Assembly (NCBI GenBank): GCA_965228125.1
Contig: OZ245791.1
Location: 2,976,001-3,040,000 of the forward strand
Length of the DNA stretch: 64,000 bases
DNA from: GWF2-38-69 sp965228125
GTDB lineage: Bacteria; Verrucomicrobiota; Lentisphaeria; Victivallales; GWF2-38-69
Direction: 5' to 3'
The notes under the pieces are model-generated. The model did no database searches, had not been told where the DNA came from, and worked only from the letters and a program-made list of their open reading frames with translations. Shown here piece by piece: positions 27,444 through 40,000 of the stretch. Position numbers and translations under genes: made by a program. Each line of letters begins with the position of its first letter. Within the stretch, counting starts at the first letter, position 1.

Positions 27444-28011
27444 TCATAGCTTAACCCTCCCTTCGAACCTGATGGCAAAGCGATTTAAAGCCAGTTTCCA
27501 GTTCCTAATCGGCATTGTCCATTTCTTGGCTGCATTTTGCAAGGTCAGATACATCAGTTTCAGAATAGCGTCGTTGTTTGGAAATGCACCTCTGTTTCTG
27601 AGTATTTTCCTGAGTGAGTTGTTTATTGATTCGATGGCATTGGTTGTATAAATGGCCTTGCAAATATCCTCAGGATAGGCAAAAAAGGTTTTTATCAACT
27701 CCCAATTTCTCTTCCATAGCTGAGAGATTGTCGGATATTTTGCATCCCACTTGCCAGCAAAAATTTCAAGGTTATGCATAAGCCTCATCTTCAGTCTGAG
27801 CCTTGTAGATATTTTTCAGGTCTGTAATGACTGCTTTGTAATCCTTATGCGGTACATATTTCAATGAGTTTTTGATCATGTGGACTATGCAGAGCTGAAT
27901 TTCAGTCTTTGGGAATACTGCATTTATAGCCTCTGGAAATCCCTTGAGTCCATCTATGCAGGTGATGAGCATGTCATTGACTCTGCGATTCTTAATCTCA
28001 GTTATTACATT
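27444..28011 (-). pseudogene. IS256-family transposase remnant (frameshift, 5' deletion)
   Basis: C-terminal half of the transposase. Relative to copy 1 one extra A at about 27780 (GCATAAGCC for GCATAGCC) splits it into two frames, one covering IACIDGLKGF-type sequence (LITCIDGLKGFPEAI) and one covering the TTNAIESINN region to FEGRVKL. The N-terminal half including the first catalytic Asp is deleted at 28011. Non-functional. Confidence 0.93.
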
Positions 28012-28029
28012 TCCTCGTTTTAAATCTAC

Positions 28030-31000
28030 CTACACTTGAGATGAGGATGCTATTACGTCCAGATAAAGATCAGTGCTGGTTTTGAATAGTGCATGTTTAT
28101 CGAGAGTAATGCTATATAAACTTTCTCCGTCCGTGATACCTGCGATCATAGCCAGGTAATCATCTGTTTTATCAAATATCATAGCTGTTTCATATCCTTC
28201 CTGTTCATCGCTGTTTCCTTCTGTCGTGGAGTCATCATCATAGCGTGCGTCTCTTACGGATGTTTTGTCATAATCAAGAGGTTTGCGGACATCTGTTTGA
28301 TAAACATTATCAGTATCAGGGTTAAAGACATTTTCTTTAGCAAAATTAGTGCTTGTTGAGTCTTCGAGGGATTGTGTTACAGTGCCGGTTATTACTATTT
28401 CGTTTAAAGTAACCACTCCGAAATTATAGGTAGGGTGGGAAGAACTGTTCGAAGGTTCAGCAGTAGAGTCAGCTATTATTGAAAGAATAGTAGCATCATT
28501 AATAGAAGGCACCCTGTCAGCATTACTAAATGCCGTAAAGTTACCGAAACTTGTAACTGAACCGCTAAAAGTATGAGTACTTGTACTGACAGGGCCGAGT
28601 TGAGTCCATGACGTGCCGGAGTATAGTTCTCCATTTAGTCCAAGTTCTACTCCGTCTACGTCTCCGCGCAAATACTGGCATGTAATATCTGCAGTAAAAT
28701 TACTGATTCCGCTGCTTGTTACAACCCAGTATCTGTTAAGGAAACTGGTTGCAGTAACGTGCGGTTCTTTCTCATGTACTACTTGGATGCTCAGGTAAGC
28801 AGTGGAATATGTACCGCTTGTCAATTCTATTGTGATAGGAGAGTATTCTCCAGCCGAGCCATTAAGAGAACCTACAGGAAAGGCGTATGTACCATTTCCA
28901 GAAATACGTTTTATAAGGCTTCCGCTACCGGAAGAGGCTATCATACTTGTTGAGGAACCGGTTCCGTTGATAGCGCCTGTAAACTGAAGTGTCATATTGT
29001 AACTGCCCAGTACAAATATACCGCTTGCAAGGGTAAGAGCGTTTTCTATTGTGACATTTCCTGTAAGCGTTTTGAGCCCTGTTCCGTTTGAGGCCAGTGA
29101 ATAGAAAGTTTCCGCACTTATTGTCTGATCTGCCCCATCCAGCGTTACGGCATGATTATAAGGGGTAAACGTTCCTGTGTTGCTCCAGTTTCCGCTCACT
29201 GTTATATCTCCTGACAGCTCTAAAATACCTGCAGATGTTATTGTAACATTGTGGTAATCAGTGGCGCTTATAAATTTGCCATCGCTTACTAAGAGATTAT
29301 TTGTGACAGCTAAACTTGTAGAACTTGAAGCGTCTACTTCCACAGAGGAAGGGTTCCCTGTATTGGCTATTGTAAGATTATAGAATATGTTGCTTCCGCT
29401 GAGTGTCTGGGTGCTGTTTCCGTCAAAGGTTACCGTATTGCTGTTTGCAGTCAATGTCCCTGTGTTGCTCCAGTTACCGCTTACTGTTATATCGCCTGAA
29501 AGTTCGAGCGCGCCGTTGGAAGTAATTGTAACGTTATTGAAGTCTGCTGCTGATGGTGTTACAAATATTCCGTCGCTTATTGAAAGAAGATTTGTAACAG
29601 CAAAACCTGTTGAAGCGGATGCATCTACCTTTTCTGAAGAGCTGGTGTTGGCAATCGTAAGATTATAGAATTCTGTACTACCTGCGATAGTCTGTCCACT
29701 TGTGCCGTCAAAAGTTACAGTTCCGCTCATATGGTTGAATGTACCGGAATTAGCCCAGTTACCGCCGACCGTAAACGCGCCTGTTGTCGCATTCATAGTT
29801 GCGCCATTGGCTATACCAACGTTCCCTGCGTCCCATATGCCGGAAGAAGCAGTAGCTCCGAATGTTCCGCCGTCCACACTAAATGTTCCTGCATGTATGT
29901 CGTGTACACCTGCTGTCAGGCTGCCTGAAATAAGCGTTATGGCACCAAGAGCGGCCGTTTCTCCTGCATTATCTGAAAAAACAACGGTATCATCGGTGTT
30001 GATTGTAAGGTTTCCTGTTCCACCAATTGCGCTGTCAACTGTTCCGCCGAATGTTATTGCACCAGTATTGCCTGTGCCGACTGTTAATGTTTTTCCGTTA
30101 TTTATCGTGACCGCATTGGAGAAAGTGATAGTATCCGGGGTGTTCAGAACTGCATTATCTGTTAATGTAAATTCTCCGGAATAACCTTGAGCTCCTGAAG
30201 TTGTTATATTTGCTCCAACAGACGATGTTCCTGTAACATAAAATAAAGTCAATGCTGAACTTCCGCCAATTGCGCCGTTTACAACAGCATTTGTCTCAAA
30301 CCCTCCGAAGCCAATCCATAAGTCATAGCTGCCGTTTACAGTATCAGAAAATGTGATTGTAGAAGCATTAGTTCCGTCATTGGCAATCATTTGGAAATTG
30401 CCTCCAATAGTAACTGCCCCATTGTATGTTTGGTTTCCAGTTGTGTAAGTGCCTCCTGCGATATTCGATGTGCCGTTGACAGTTAAATATTTGAGAGGGG
30501 TTGCTCCAACCGCATTGCCAAACACAGCATTTCCTGTTACGATAAGTCCCTGTTGGCCGGATGCTGCAGCATCAAGCGTTGAATTGAATGTCACAGTACT
30601 TCCACTTAATTCTGCGTCTTTAGTTAATGTAACCGTACTAAAATCTATATTTGCATTGGAGGTTGCGACTATTCCTGCAATGTTTACTGCGCCTGCTGTT
30701 GCGTCAAGCCCGCCTGTGAAAGTCGAACTGTCGGAAGCATCATTGCCTATGGTAGTAGTTCCTGTATTAAGGAAACTTGTGTCGCTGTCTATCACGTTTG
30801 TGCTTCCCTGGAGCGTGACGGCATAGTTCTGTGCGAAAGTTATGATGTCGTTAACCGTTACATTGCCTGTGAATGTTACTGCGCCCGTTGCTCCTGCAAT
30901 ATTCGACTGAAGAGTCAGGTCATAATCGCCTGTCATTGAGGCGACTGTAATTGAACCTGTTCCGCTCTTTAATGTTGAAGCACCAGTTTGCGTTACTGCG

Positions 31001-34000
31001 CCCAAATCCATATTGGTATCGGTAGTAGCTACTGTTCCTGCGATGTGTACAGAGCCGGCCGTAGCGTCAAGGCCGCCTGTGAAAGTCGAGCTGTCGGAAG
31101 CATTGTTGCCTATGGTAGTAGTTCCTGTATTAAGGAAACTTGTGTCGCTGTCTATCACGTTTGTGCTTCCCTGAAGCGTGACAGCATAGTTTTGAGCGAA
31201 AGTTATGATGTCGTTAACCGTTACGTTGCCTGTGAATGTTACTGCGCCCGTTGCTCCTGCAACATTCGACTGAAGAGTCAGGTCGTAATCGCCTGTCATT
31301 GATGCGACTGTAATCGAACCGGTTCCGCTCTTTAATGTTGAAGCACCAGTCTGCGTTACTGCACCCAGATCCATATTGGTATCGGTAGTAGCTACTGTTC
31401 CTGCGATGTGTACAGCGCCTGCCGTAACGTCAAGGCCGCCTGTGAAAGTCGAGCTGTCGGAAGCATCGTTACCTATGGTAGTAGTTCCAGTATTAAGGAA
31501 GCTGGTGTCGCTGTCTATTACATTTGTGCTTCCCTGAAGCGTGACAGCATAGTTTTGAGCGAAAGTTATGATGTCGTTAACCGCTACATTGCCTGTGAAT
31601 GTTACTGCGCCCGTTGCTCCTGCAACATTCGACTGAAGAGTCAGGTCATAATCGCCTGTCATTGATGCGACTGTAATCGAACCTGTTCCGCTCTTTAATG
31701 TTGAAGCACCAATCTGAGTTACTGCTCCAAGATTTATGTTATTATCGATGGTTATAATTGTGCCTGCGATGTTTACAGCGCCTGCTGTTGCAGTAAGCCC
31801 GCCGGTAAAAGTCGAGCTGTCGGAAGCATCGTTACCTATGGTAGTAGTTCCGGTATTCAGGAAATTTGCAGGATTTGTAATAGTGCAATGGCCGTTAAGA
31901 GTAACATTATATGCGTTACTTGTTGTTGACAGTGTTGGTGTAACAAGAGCCCCGTTAAAAGTTATTGTTCCTGTGGTATTACTCAAAACTACGCTGGTAT
32001 CTGCTGTTACGGCTCCCGAGAACGTAGCGCTGTTTGAATTTGTAACGGTAAGTGTTCTGATATTTGTCGTTCCGCCTATAGCTCCGGTAACCGATATAGC
32101 TCCGGTGCTGCCTGCGTTAAGAGTTAAGCTCTGAGTGTTGTCTAAAGTTCCGTCTATCGTCCCGGTAAAACTGATTGCTCCATCAGTAGTACTGTCAGTG
32201 TTGATTACTATATCTGTGGCAAGGACAACAGTACCTTTGATTGCAACAGCGCCGGCTGTTGATTCGTCGTTGGTTGAAATATTACCGTTAAGCGTAATTA
32301 CTCCGCTTGGAGTATTAGTAAAGATTACGCCGCCGTCCCTGGTGGTGACATCATACAGGCTTACTGTCCCGGCATTTGTTATTGTCAGGGTATCAATCGC
32401 CTGGGCAGCTCCGATAGTATCACTAAAAGTAATATTACCAGTTCCTGAATCCAGGGTTAAAGTACGGTTACTTGTGTTAGCGTCAGCATCAACGGTGTCG
32501 GAAAATGAAATATCGTTGTCATCTGAATCGAGAATTACATCAGCGTCTATTACTACGTGCCCGGTATACGTTTGAGTGCCTTCAGTATAAACATTGTCGT
32601 TCAGGTGTGTGGAGTTAGGGCCTGCTGTGACCTCCAGAGACTCAATACGATTAGTGTTGCTAAAACCATACAAATAAACACTGCCGGTTCCTGCGTTTAA
32701 AACCAGAGTATTACTGCTATTAGCAGTGTTTGCTGTTATTACGCCGTTAATAGTCAAATTTCCACCTGAAGTGCTTATTGTGAGATCATTCCATATATTA
32801 ACAGTGGTGCCGGTAAGGGAAATGCCGGCACCGGTTGTAATTAAATTATGGCTGACGGTTATTACAGGCGAAGCTAAAGCTATACTCCCTCCCGCTCCAG
32901 GGGTCATTGTTCCTGTATGCAATGTAGCCACATCAGCACCAGTAGATATAATCGTAATATTTATTCCTGCGTCGCTCGTGATGATTCCCTGATTTACAAA
33001 TCCCAAGCTCCCTTGTCCGGTGACGTAATTACATGTTATAGAACCGTTGTTGTCGGAAAAATTAATAGTTTTGCCTCCCAGCACGACAAAATCTTCCACT
33101 ATTACCGGGCTGCTGATATTTAACGTTGTCTGGCTCGCTTGCGTATTGATTAAAATATCCGAATCAGTTGAGGGGATGCCGCCATGAGGGCTTGTCCAGT
33201 TGGCGGCATTATTCCAATCTCCGTCACCGCCGCCGCCATCCCATTCGTAAAATTCTTCGGCATACCAGCCGTGAGCTTCACTATAATCGTCCACAGTTGA
33301 ATATGACATTATTATTATTTCTGCTGGTGTGTCATTGTATCCATATACTGTAGAATTAGTTATTTTTGCAAAAGCCACACTGTAGTCATATGTGTCTATG
33401 TAGAGATCCTGCAGTTTGACGGTATTTGTCATATGGTCAGTTCCCATGATCCAGAACCAGCTTTCAACAGTCTGCAGTTGAGTGCTGTCGAATACCAAAG
33501 TCTTATTAGCTATATTATAGCAATCAAACTCATAGAACGTATTTGCGCCGTATATGTAGGAAGTCGTATTTTCTCCTTGAAAGCAAACTCTTCCGTTATT
33601 ATGGTTAAAAGTCCCTCCGTTATCATTATCCCAGTTTCCTGTAACATTCAGTGTCTTCGGAGCATTAAGAGTCGTATTGCTGCCAATTACAATATCACCC
33701 GAAACAGTCCATGCATAACTTCCGCCGCTAAGAGTTCCGCCTGATAGTGTTATCCCTCCGCTTGCAAAGTCGTCGGATTGAATCTGGAGTTCGCCTGTTC
33801 CGCCTTTTGTTAAAGTGCCGGAAATATCAATATCGTTAGTAAGAGAAGATGTAGAGCCGATCGTTATGCTCAAATTACCAATACCTGTGTCTACAGCGTC
33901 AAGTGTCAGTACTCCCAATGTATTAATTACGACATCGGAAGAGGCTCCACCTGATGTTCCACTTATGCTTGAGACTGTTATATTGCCGCTGTCTCCATCG

Positions 34001-37000
34001 CCAAGTGTTAAAGTCTGCCCGTCGGCTATTGTTACATCTCCAAGAATAATATTGCATCCTATTGAAGCATCAGATGTTACATTCGTAGTTTCAAACTGAA
34101 TCGTATTCCCGTCAGGCGCTGTTATAGTCCCGGCTATAGATGTAACAGAAACTATGCTTGTTACCCCGCTAGTGAACGTAAAACTATCGGTAGAAGCAGT
34201 TCCGAGAACTACTCCATTTGTATTGCTGAATGTAACAGCATCATTTATAGAGTTGCTGCCGGATAGAGACACACTGTATGCGCCGCTGTGCGTTTGAAGC
34301 CCGGTTATTTCAGTCCCGGCAATGAAAAAAATCGCTCCTGTCTGGGTCGTGTTCCCGATATCAAGAGTATAACTGCCTTGGACTTCTCCTGTGAAAGTTA
34401 TAACTCCGCTTCCGCTTTTTACAGTTATATCATTGGTTAAAGTAATTGTTTGGGTATAATTCTGCGCGCCGGTAGTTGTGATATCAGCACCAATATCGGT
34501 AGTACCGCTTATTGAAATGGTTGTTAATGCAGTAGCACTGCCTATCGCGCCACTGATATACGCGTTGTTACTTACGGTAAGCGAATAAGCACCTTGCACA
34601 GTTACTGTTGATTCAGCTGTGAAATCATTGTTTATATTCAAATCTCCGCTAAGAGTTTTTGCTCCTGTTCCTGAGAGATCCAAATTATTATAGGTGATGT
34701 TGTCAATTGTCTGGCTTGTGCCGTCATAAACTACGATTCCGCCTATACTTGTTAGTGTTGAACCAAAATCAGCGCTCCCGCCGAGCGTCAATGTACCGCT
34801 GTTGGTCAATGCCGATACAGTGCCGCCTACAGTGAACGCCGTGTTTACATCTGTACCGTCTGTTATTACATCAGTGCCTGAACCAGTCAGGTTAAGGGTG
34901 CTGTAGGTAATGTTATCCACTGTCTGGCTTGCCCCGTCATAAACTACTGTACCGCCTATACTTGTTACTGAACCGAAGTTGGCACTCCCGCCGAGCGTCA
35001 ATGTGCCGCTGTTGGTTAGTGCAGATACAGTACCGCCTACAGTAAATGCCGTGTTTACATCCGTGCCGCTTGTTATAACATCAGTACCTGAACCAGTCAG
35101 GTTAAGGGTGCTGTAGGTAATGTTATCCACTGTCTGGCTTGCCCCGTCATAAACTACGATTCCGCCTATACTTGTTACTGAACCGAAGTTGGCACTCCCG
35201 CCGAGTGTCAATGTGCCGCTGTTGGTTAGTGCAGATACAGTACCGCCTACAGTAAATGCACCGTTCACGTCTACGCCGCTTGTTATAACATCAGTACCTG
35301 AACCTGTCAGGCTCAAATTATTGTAAGAAATGTTATTCACTGTCTGGCTTGTGCCGTCATAAATTACTGTCCCGCCTATGGATGTGACAGAACCGAAGTT
35401 AGCTGACCCGCCAAGTGTCAATGTGCCGCTGTTGTCCAAAGCCGTTATGCCGCTGCCTAGTGTAAGCGATGTATTTGCATCTACCCCGTCAGTTATTGTT
35501 ACTGTGCCTGAACCAGTCAGGCTCAGATTATTGTAGGTAATGTTATCCACAGTCTGGCTTGTACCGTCATAAACTACGATTCCGCCTATACTTGTTACTG
35601 AACCGAAGTTGGCACTCCCGCCGAGTGTCAGAGTGCCGCTGTTAGTCAGGGCCGATACACTGCCTCCTACAGTAAATGCCGTGTTTACATCTGTACCGTC
35701 TGTTATAACATCAGTGCCTGAACCAGTCAGGTTAAGGGTGCTGTAGGTAAGGTTGTCAACTGTCTGGCTTGCCCCGTCATAAACTACTGTACCGCCTATA
35801 CTTGTTACTGAACCGAAGTTGGCACTCCCGCCGAGTGTCAATGTACCGCTGTTGGCCAATGCCGACACGGAACTGCCTACAGTTAAGGCTGTATTAACAT
35901 CTGTACCGCTTGTTATTGTTACTGTGCCGGAGCCGGTGAGGCTCAAATTGTTGTAGGTAATGTTGTCCACTGTCTGGCTTGTGCCGTCATAAATTACTGT
36001 CCCGCCTATGCTTGTTACAGTTGAACCGAAATCAGCGCTCCCGCCGAGTGTCAGAGTACCGCTGTTGGTCAATGCCGACACAGTACCGCCTACAGTGAAC
36101 GCCGTGTTTACATCTACCCCGTCAGTTATAACCACGACTCCCGAGCCGGTGAGATTCAATGTGCTGTATATAACATCATCTACTGTCTGCCCTGCGCCGC
36201 TATATGTAACAGTCGAAGAATCTGCTGTAAAAGTTCCTAAACTAGTTACGGTATCGGCAAGGTTAAGGCTCCCTGTGTCGCTGAAAGTAACAGTTCCTCC
36301 CGAAGAAGCATCGAAAGCTCCATTGGCATTATATGTGCCGGTGGATATTGTCAGCGTGCCGTTTATGTCAGAAGTTCCTGTAACTGACGCTGTATATGTT
36401 CCCACTGCCAGTGTGATGTTGCTTTCCACTGTAAGATTATTGGTTATTGTTAGATTCCCGCAGAGAGTTTTTATTCCGCTTCCTGAAGCGGTCAGATTAT
36501 AAAAAGTGCCTGATATTTCCTGATCACTCCCGTCAAAGGTTACTGTATAGGTCGCTGGCGTAAACGTGCCGTTATTTACCCATGTGCCGCTTACTGTGAT
36601 ATCCCCTGAAAGTTCCAGAACTGCTCCAGATGCTATTAAGACATTATTGTAATCAGTAGCACTTATAAACTTACCATCACTTACATAGAGATTATTAGTT
36701 ACAGCTAAACTTGTAGAATTCGATGCGTCTACTTCTATGCTGGAAGGGTCTCCTGTATTGGCTATTGTAAGATTATAGAACGTATTACTTCCGCTGATTG
36801 TCTGGTCTGAACTTCCGTCAAATGTAACTGTACTTCCATTTGCCGCGAATGTGCCGCTGCCTGACCAGTTGCCGCTGACTGTGAATGTATCTGATGTAGA
36901 ATTAAGCGTAGCTCCATTACCTATTTCCACATTCCCATTTATATCCCATGTGCCATCGGAAGACGCAGAATTAAATGTACCGGCTGTTACAGTGAGCCCT

Positions 37001-40000
37001 CCGACAGTTATATTGCCGCCGTTTGTTACAAAACTGCCAGAAGTATTCGTAAGCACTCCACTTCCCATGTTTATGCTCTTTCCGCTTCCTAATGTAGTTG
37101 TAGAAGTCCCTGACGCTGTGCTCAGATTGTATGAACCACTTACTCCCCCTGCAAGGCTTATGGCACTGTTTGTCGTAGCAAGAACACTGTTTCCTGTAAG
37201 AGTTACTGCTCCCGTATATGTCTGGGCCCCGCTGGTCGTGATATTTGCGCCTATGCTGCTTGCGCCTGTAACGCTTAATGCCGAAAGAGCTCTTATATGG
37301 CCTACTGCCGCATTGAACTGTGCATCTCCTGTAATGGCCAGGCTTTGTGATGTCTGGCTGTTTAATGTTGAATTGAATATGACTGTGGTTCCGGTTAGTG
37401 CAACATTATTTTCCAATTTCACTGCGCCGCTATAGGTCTGGGTCAAAGTAGTTGTAATATCGGCATAGATATGTGTCTGTGTAGTACTGACAGTTAAGTA
37501 TTCCAATTCGTTCCCTGGCGTTGTCCCTATGGCTCCTTCGAAATAGGCAGACGCTGAAGTGTTTACAGTTAACCCTTCTGTGCCTGAAGATGTGCCATTT
37601 ATTGTTGAGTTGAAATATATCACATATGAAGATAATTCGACATCTGTTGAAAGGGTAACTGCTCCTGTATAAGTCTGCAGTTGGGTTCCTGCCGCAGTGC
37701 TCGTTATATCTGCCCCGATAGTACTTGTGCCTGTCACGGTAAAATTACCCGAAGACAACGTAAGGCTCCGGGTATTTTCGAATGTGCCGCTTACCGTAAT
37801 GCCTGAAGATGCAGTTTTATCCCCGCTCCCGGATAAAATCAAATTAGAATAAGTCAAACTCCCTATAGTTTGAGAGTCTCCGTCATACACTACGGTCCCC
37901 CCGATTGTTGTGACAGAGCCGAAACTTGCTGACCCGGCAAGGGATAGTGTCCCGTTGTTTGTTATTGTATTGCTGCTATATGATCCGGTAACACTCAATG
38001 CAGTATTAACATATGTCGTTCCTGAGTCTATCGTAATTGTCTCGCTTCCCGATAGTACCAGGTTATAGTATGTATCGCTGTCAACCGTCTGGTTAGCTCC
38101 GTCATAGGTGACTGTTGAGGTTCCTTCCGTAAATGTGCCAAGAGATGTTACTGTTGAACTCAAATTAAGATTGCCGGCCCCGGTAAATGTTACTGCCCCG
38201 TTTGTCGCATCAAATGCTCCATTTGCCGAGAATGTGCCGGTAGATATCGTAAGAGTACTGGCTATTGTAGTAGCGCCAGCTACTGTTGCCGTATATGAAT
38301 TTACTGCAAACGTCGAACTCCCCCCGACTGTAAGGCCGGAAGTTCCTATTGTAACATTTCCAATCAACGATTTTACACCTGTTCCGCCTGTCGTAATCCC
38401 GCCGTATGTCCCCCCAAATATGTTCTGACTGCCATTTATTGAGTCGGAATCAAATGAAACTACCTCATAAGGCGCATTAACTGTCCCACTTCCCGTCGTG
38501 CTTCCGTTAAGTGTCAATTGCGCCCCTGTATCCAAAACTATTTGCGAGTTCAAGGTAAATGTCCCATTGACAGTAACTACTGTACTAGCACTCAGCGTAG
38601 TCGATGTAGAACTGCTGATTGTCAGATTATTAAATGCAGTACCGGAAGAAGATGAAAGGGTTTGAGCTGTTCCTGCAAATACTACCGTTCCGTTTATCGC
38701 CGTTATTGAACCGAAGTCTGCGCTCCCGCCCAGGGAGAGAGCCCCGTTGTTCGTTATCGTATTAGATGTATATGTCCCGGTAACAGTAAATGCCGTGGCA
38801 TTTGTCGTCCCTGAGTCTATCGTAATTGTTCCTGTTCCTGCCAGGTTCAATATAGCATAGGCATTTCCTCCAAGGTTGTCTATCGTCTGTGAGGCTCCAT
38901 CATAAATGAATGTGCCACTAACTGCCGCATCCGGCAACGATACCGTTCCTGACGCCTGCGTCGTTCCGCTGTTCGTAAATGTCGTGCTGATCGCCAGGCT
39001 CTCTGCATCAAGAGTTGATGTGCTGCCTACAGTTAGGCTAGATGCAGTTAGCGTGCCTGATGATGTGGCATTACCTCCTGTCGTTGATATCTGAAGCGTC
39101 GTATAACTCGTACCAGTCGTGTCTACCGTTTGGCCCGATGTGCCGTCATATACAAACGTGCCGCCTATTGTCGCTGCTGGCAATGACACCGTCCCCGAGG
39201 CCTGCGTCGTTCCGCTGTTCGTAAATGTCGTGCTGATCGCCAGGCTCTCTGCATCAAGAGTTGATGTGCTGCCTACAGTTAGGCTAGATGCAGTTAGCGT
39301 GCCTGATGATGTGGCATTACCTCCTGTCGTTGATATCTGAAGCGTCGTATAGCTCGTACCTGTCGTGTCTATCGTTTGCCCTGATGTGCCAGTATACACA
39401 AATGTGCCGCCTACTGTCGCTGCCGGCAATGACACCGTCCCCGAGGCCTGCGTTATTCCGCTATTGGTAAATGTCGTATTGACCGTCAGGTTCACTGCAT
39501 TAAGTGTCGATGTGCCGCTTACAATCAAAGTGCCCGTAGTAAGAGTGCCTGATGATGTGGTATTGCCGCCGGTTGTTGATATCTGAAGCGTTGTATAACT
39601 TGTGCCTGTAGCATTATATACCGCCTGCGCCGCTGTACCATCATAGATGACAGTGCCGCCTATTAACGCCGCAGGGAGCGTAACTGCCGATGCAGAAGCA
39701 TATATTGTTCCAGTATTCGTCAACGTCCCGCTCCCCAACGAATCATTAGTGTTTATGTCAAGGTCGCTTGCATTGCCCAACTGCCCGCTGTTAGTCAATG
39801 TCCCGTCTACCGTCAATGTCCCGTTATTCGTCAGGTCAGTCGTCTCTGTGCCGTCTGCTATTGTAAGCGTTTGCCCGCTTGATATTGTTATCTGTCCGCC
39901 TGAATTAATAGTGGTCTGGTCTATAGTTATTGAACTGTCAACTGTTACATTCGCACCGGAGAGGATGGTTATGCCTATGCTGTTTTCGGCATCAGGAGCT

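Larger units (their letters stand above)
25367..28011 (-). mobile_element. Truncated IS256-family copy 2, carrying a group II intron
   Basis: Identity with copy 1 begins at GGCTGTTTAAG (25367), is interrupted at 25395 by a group II intron, resumes at 27364 with TCTTTTGTC and ends at about 28011 within the transposase gene, after GTTATTACATT. The transposase 5' half and the other terminal repeat are missing. The 5' two thirds of copy 1 are therefore deleted here and the break lies 19 bases from the stop codon of the giant gene. It cannot transpose on its own. Confidence 0.92.
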
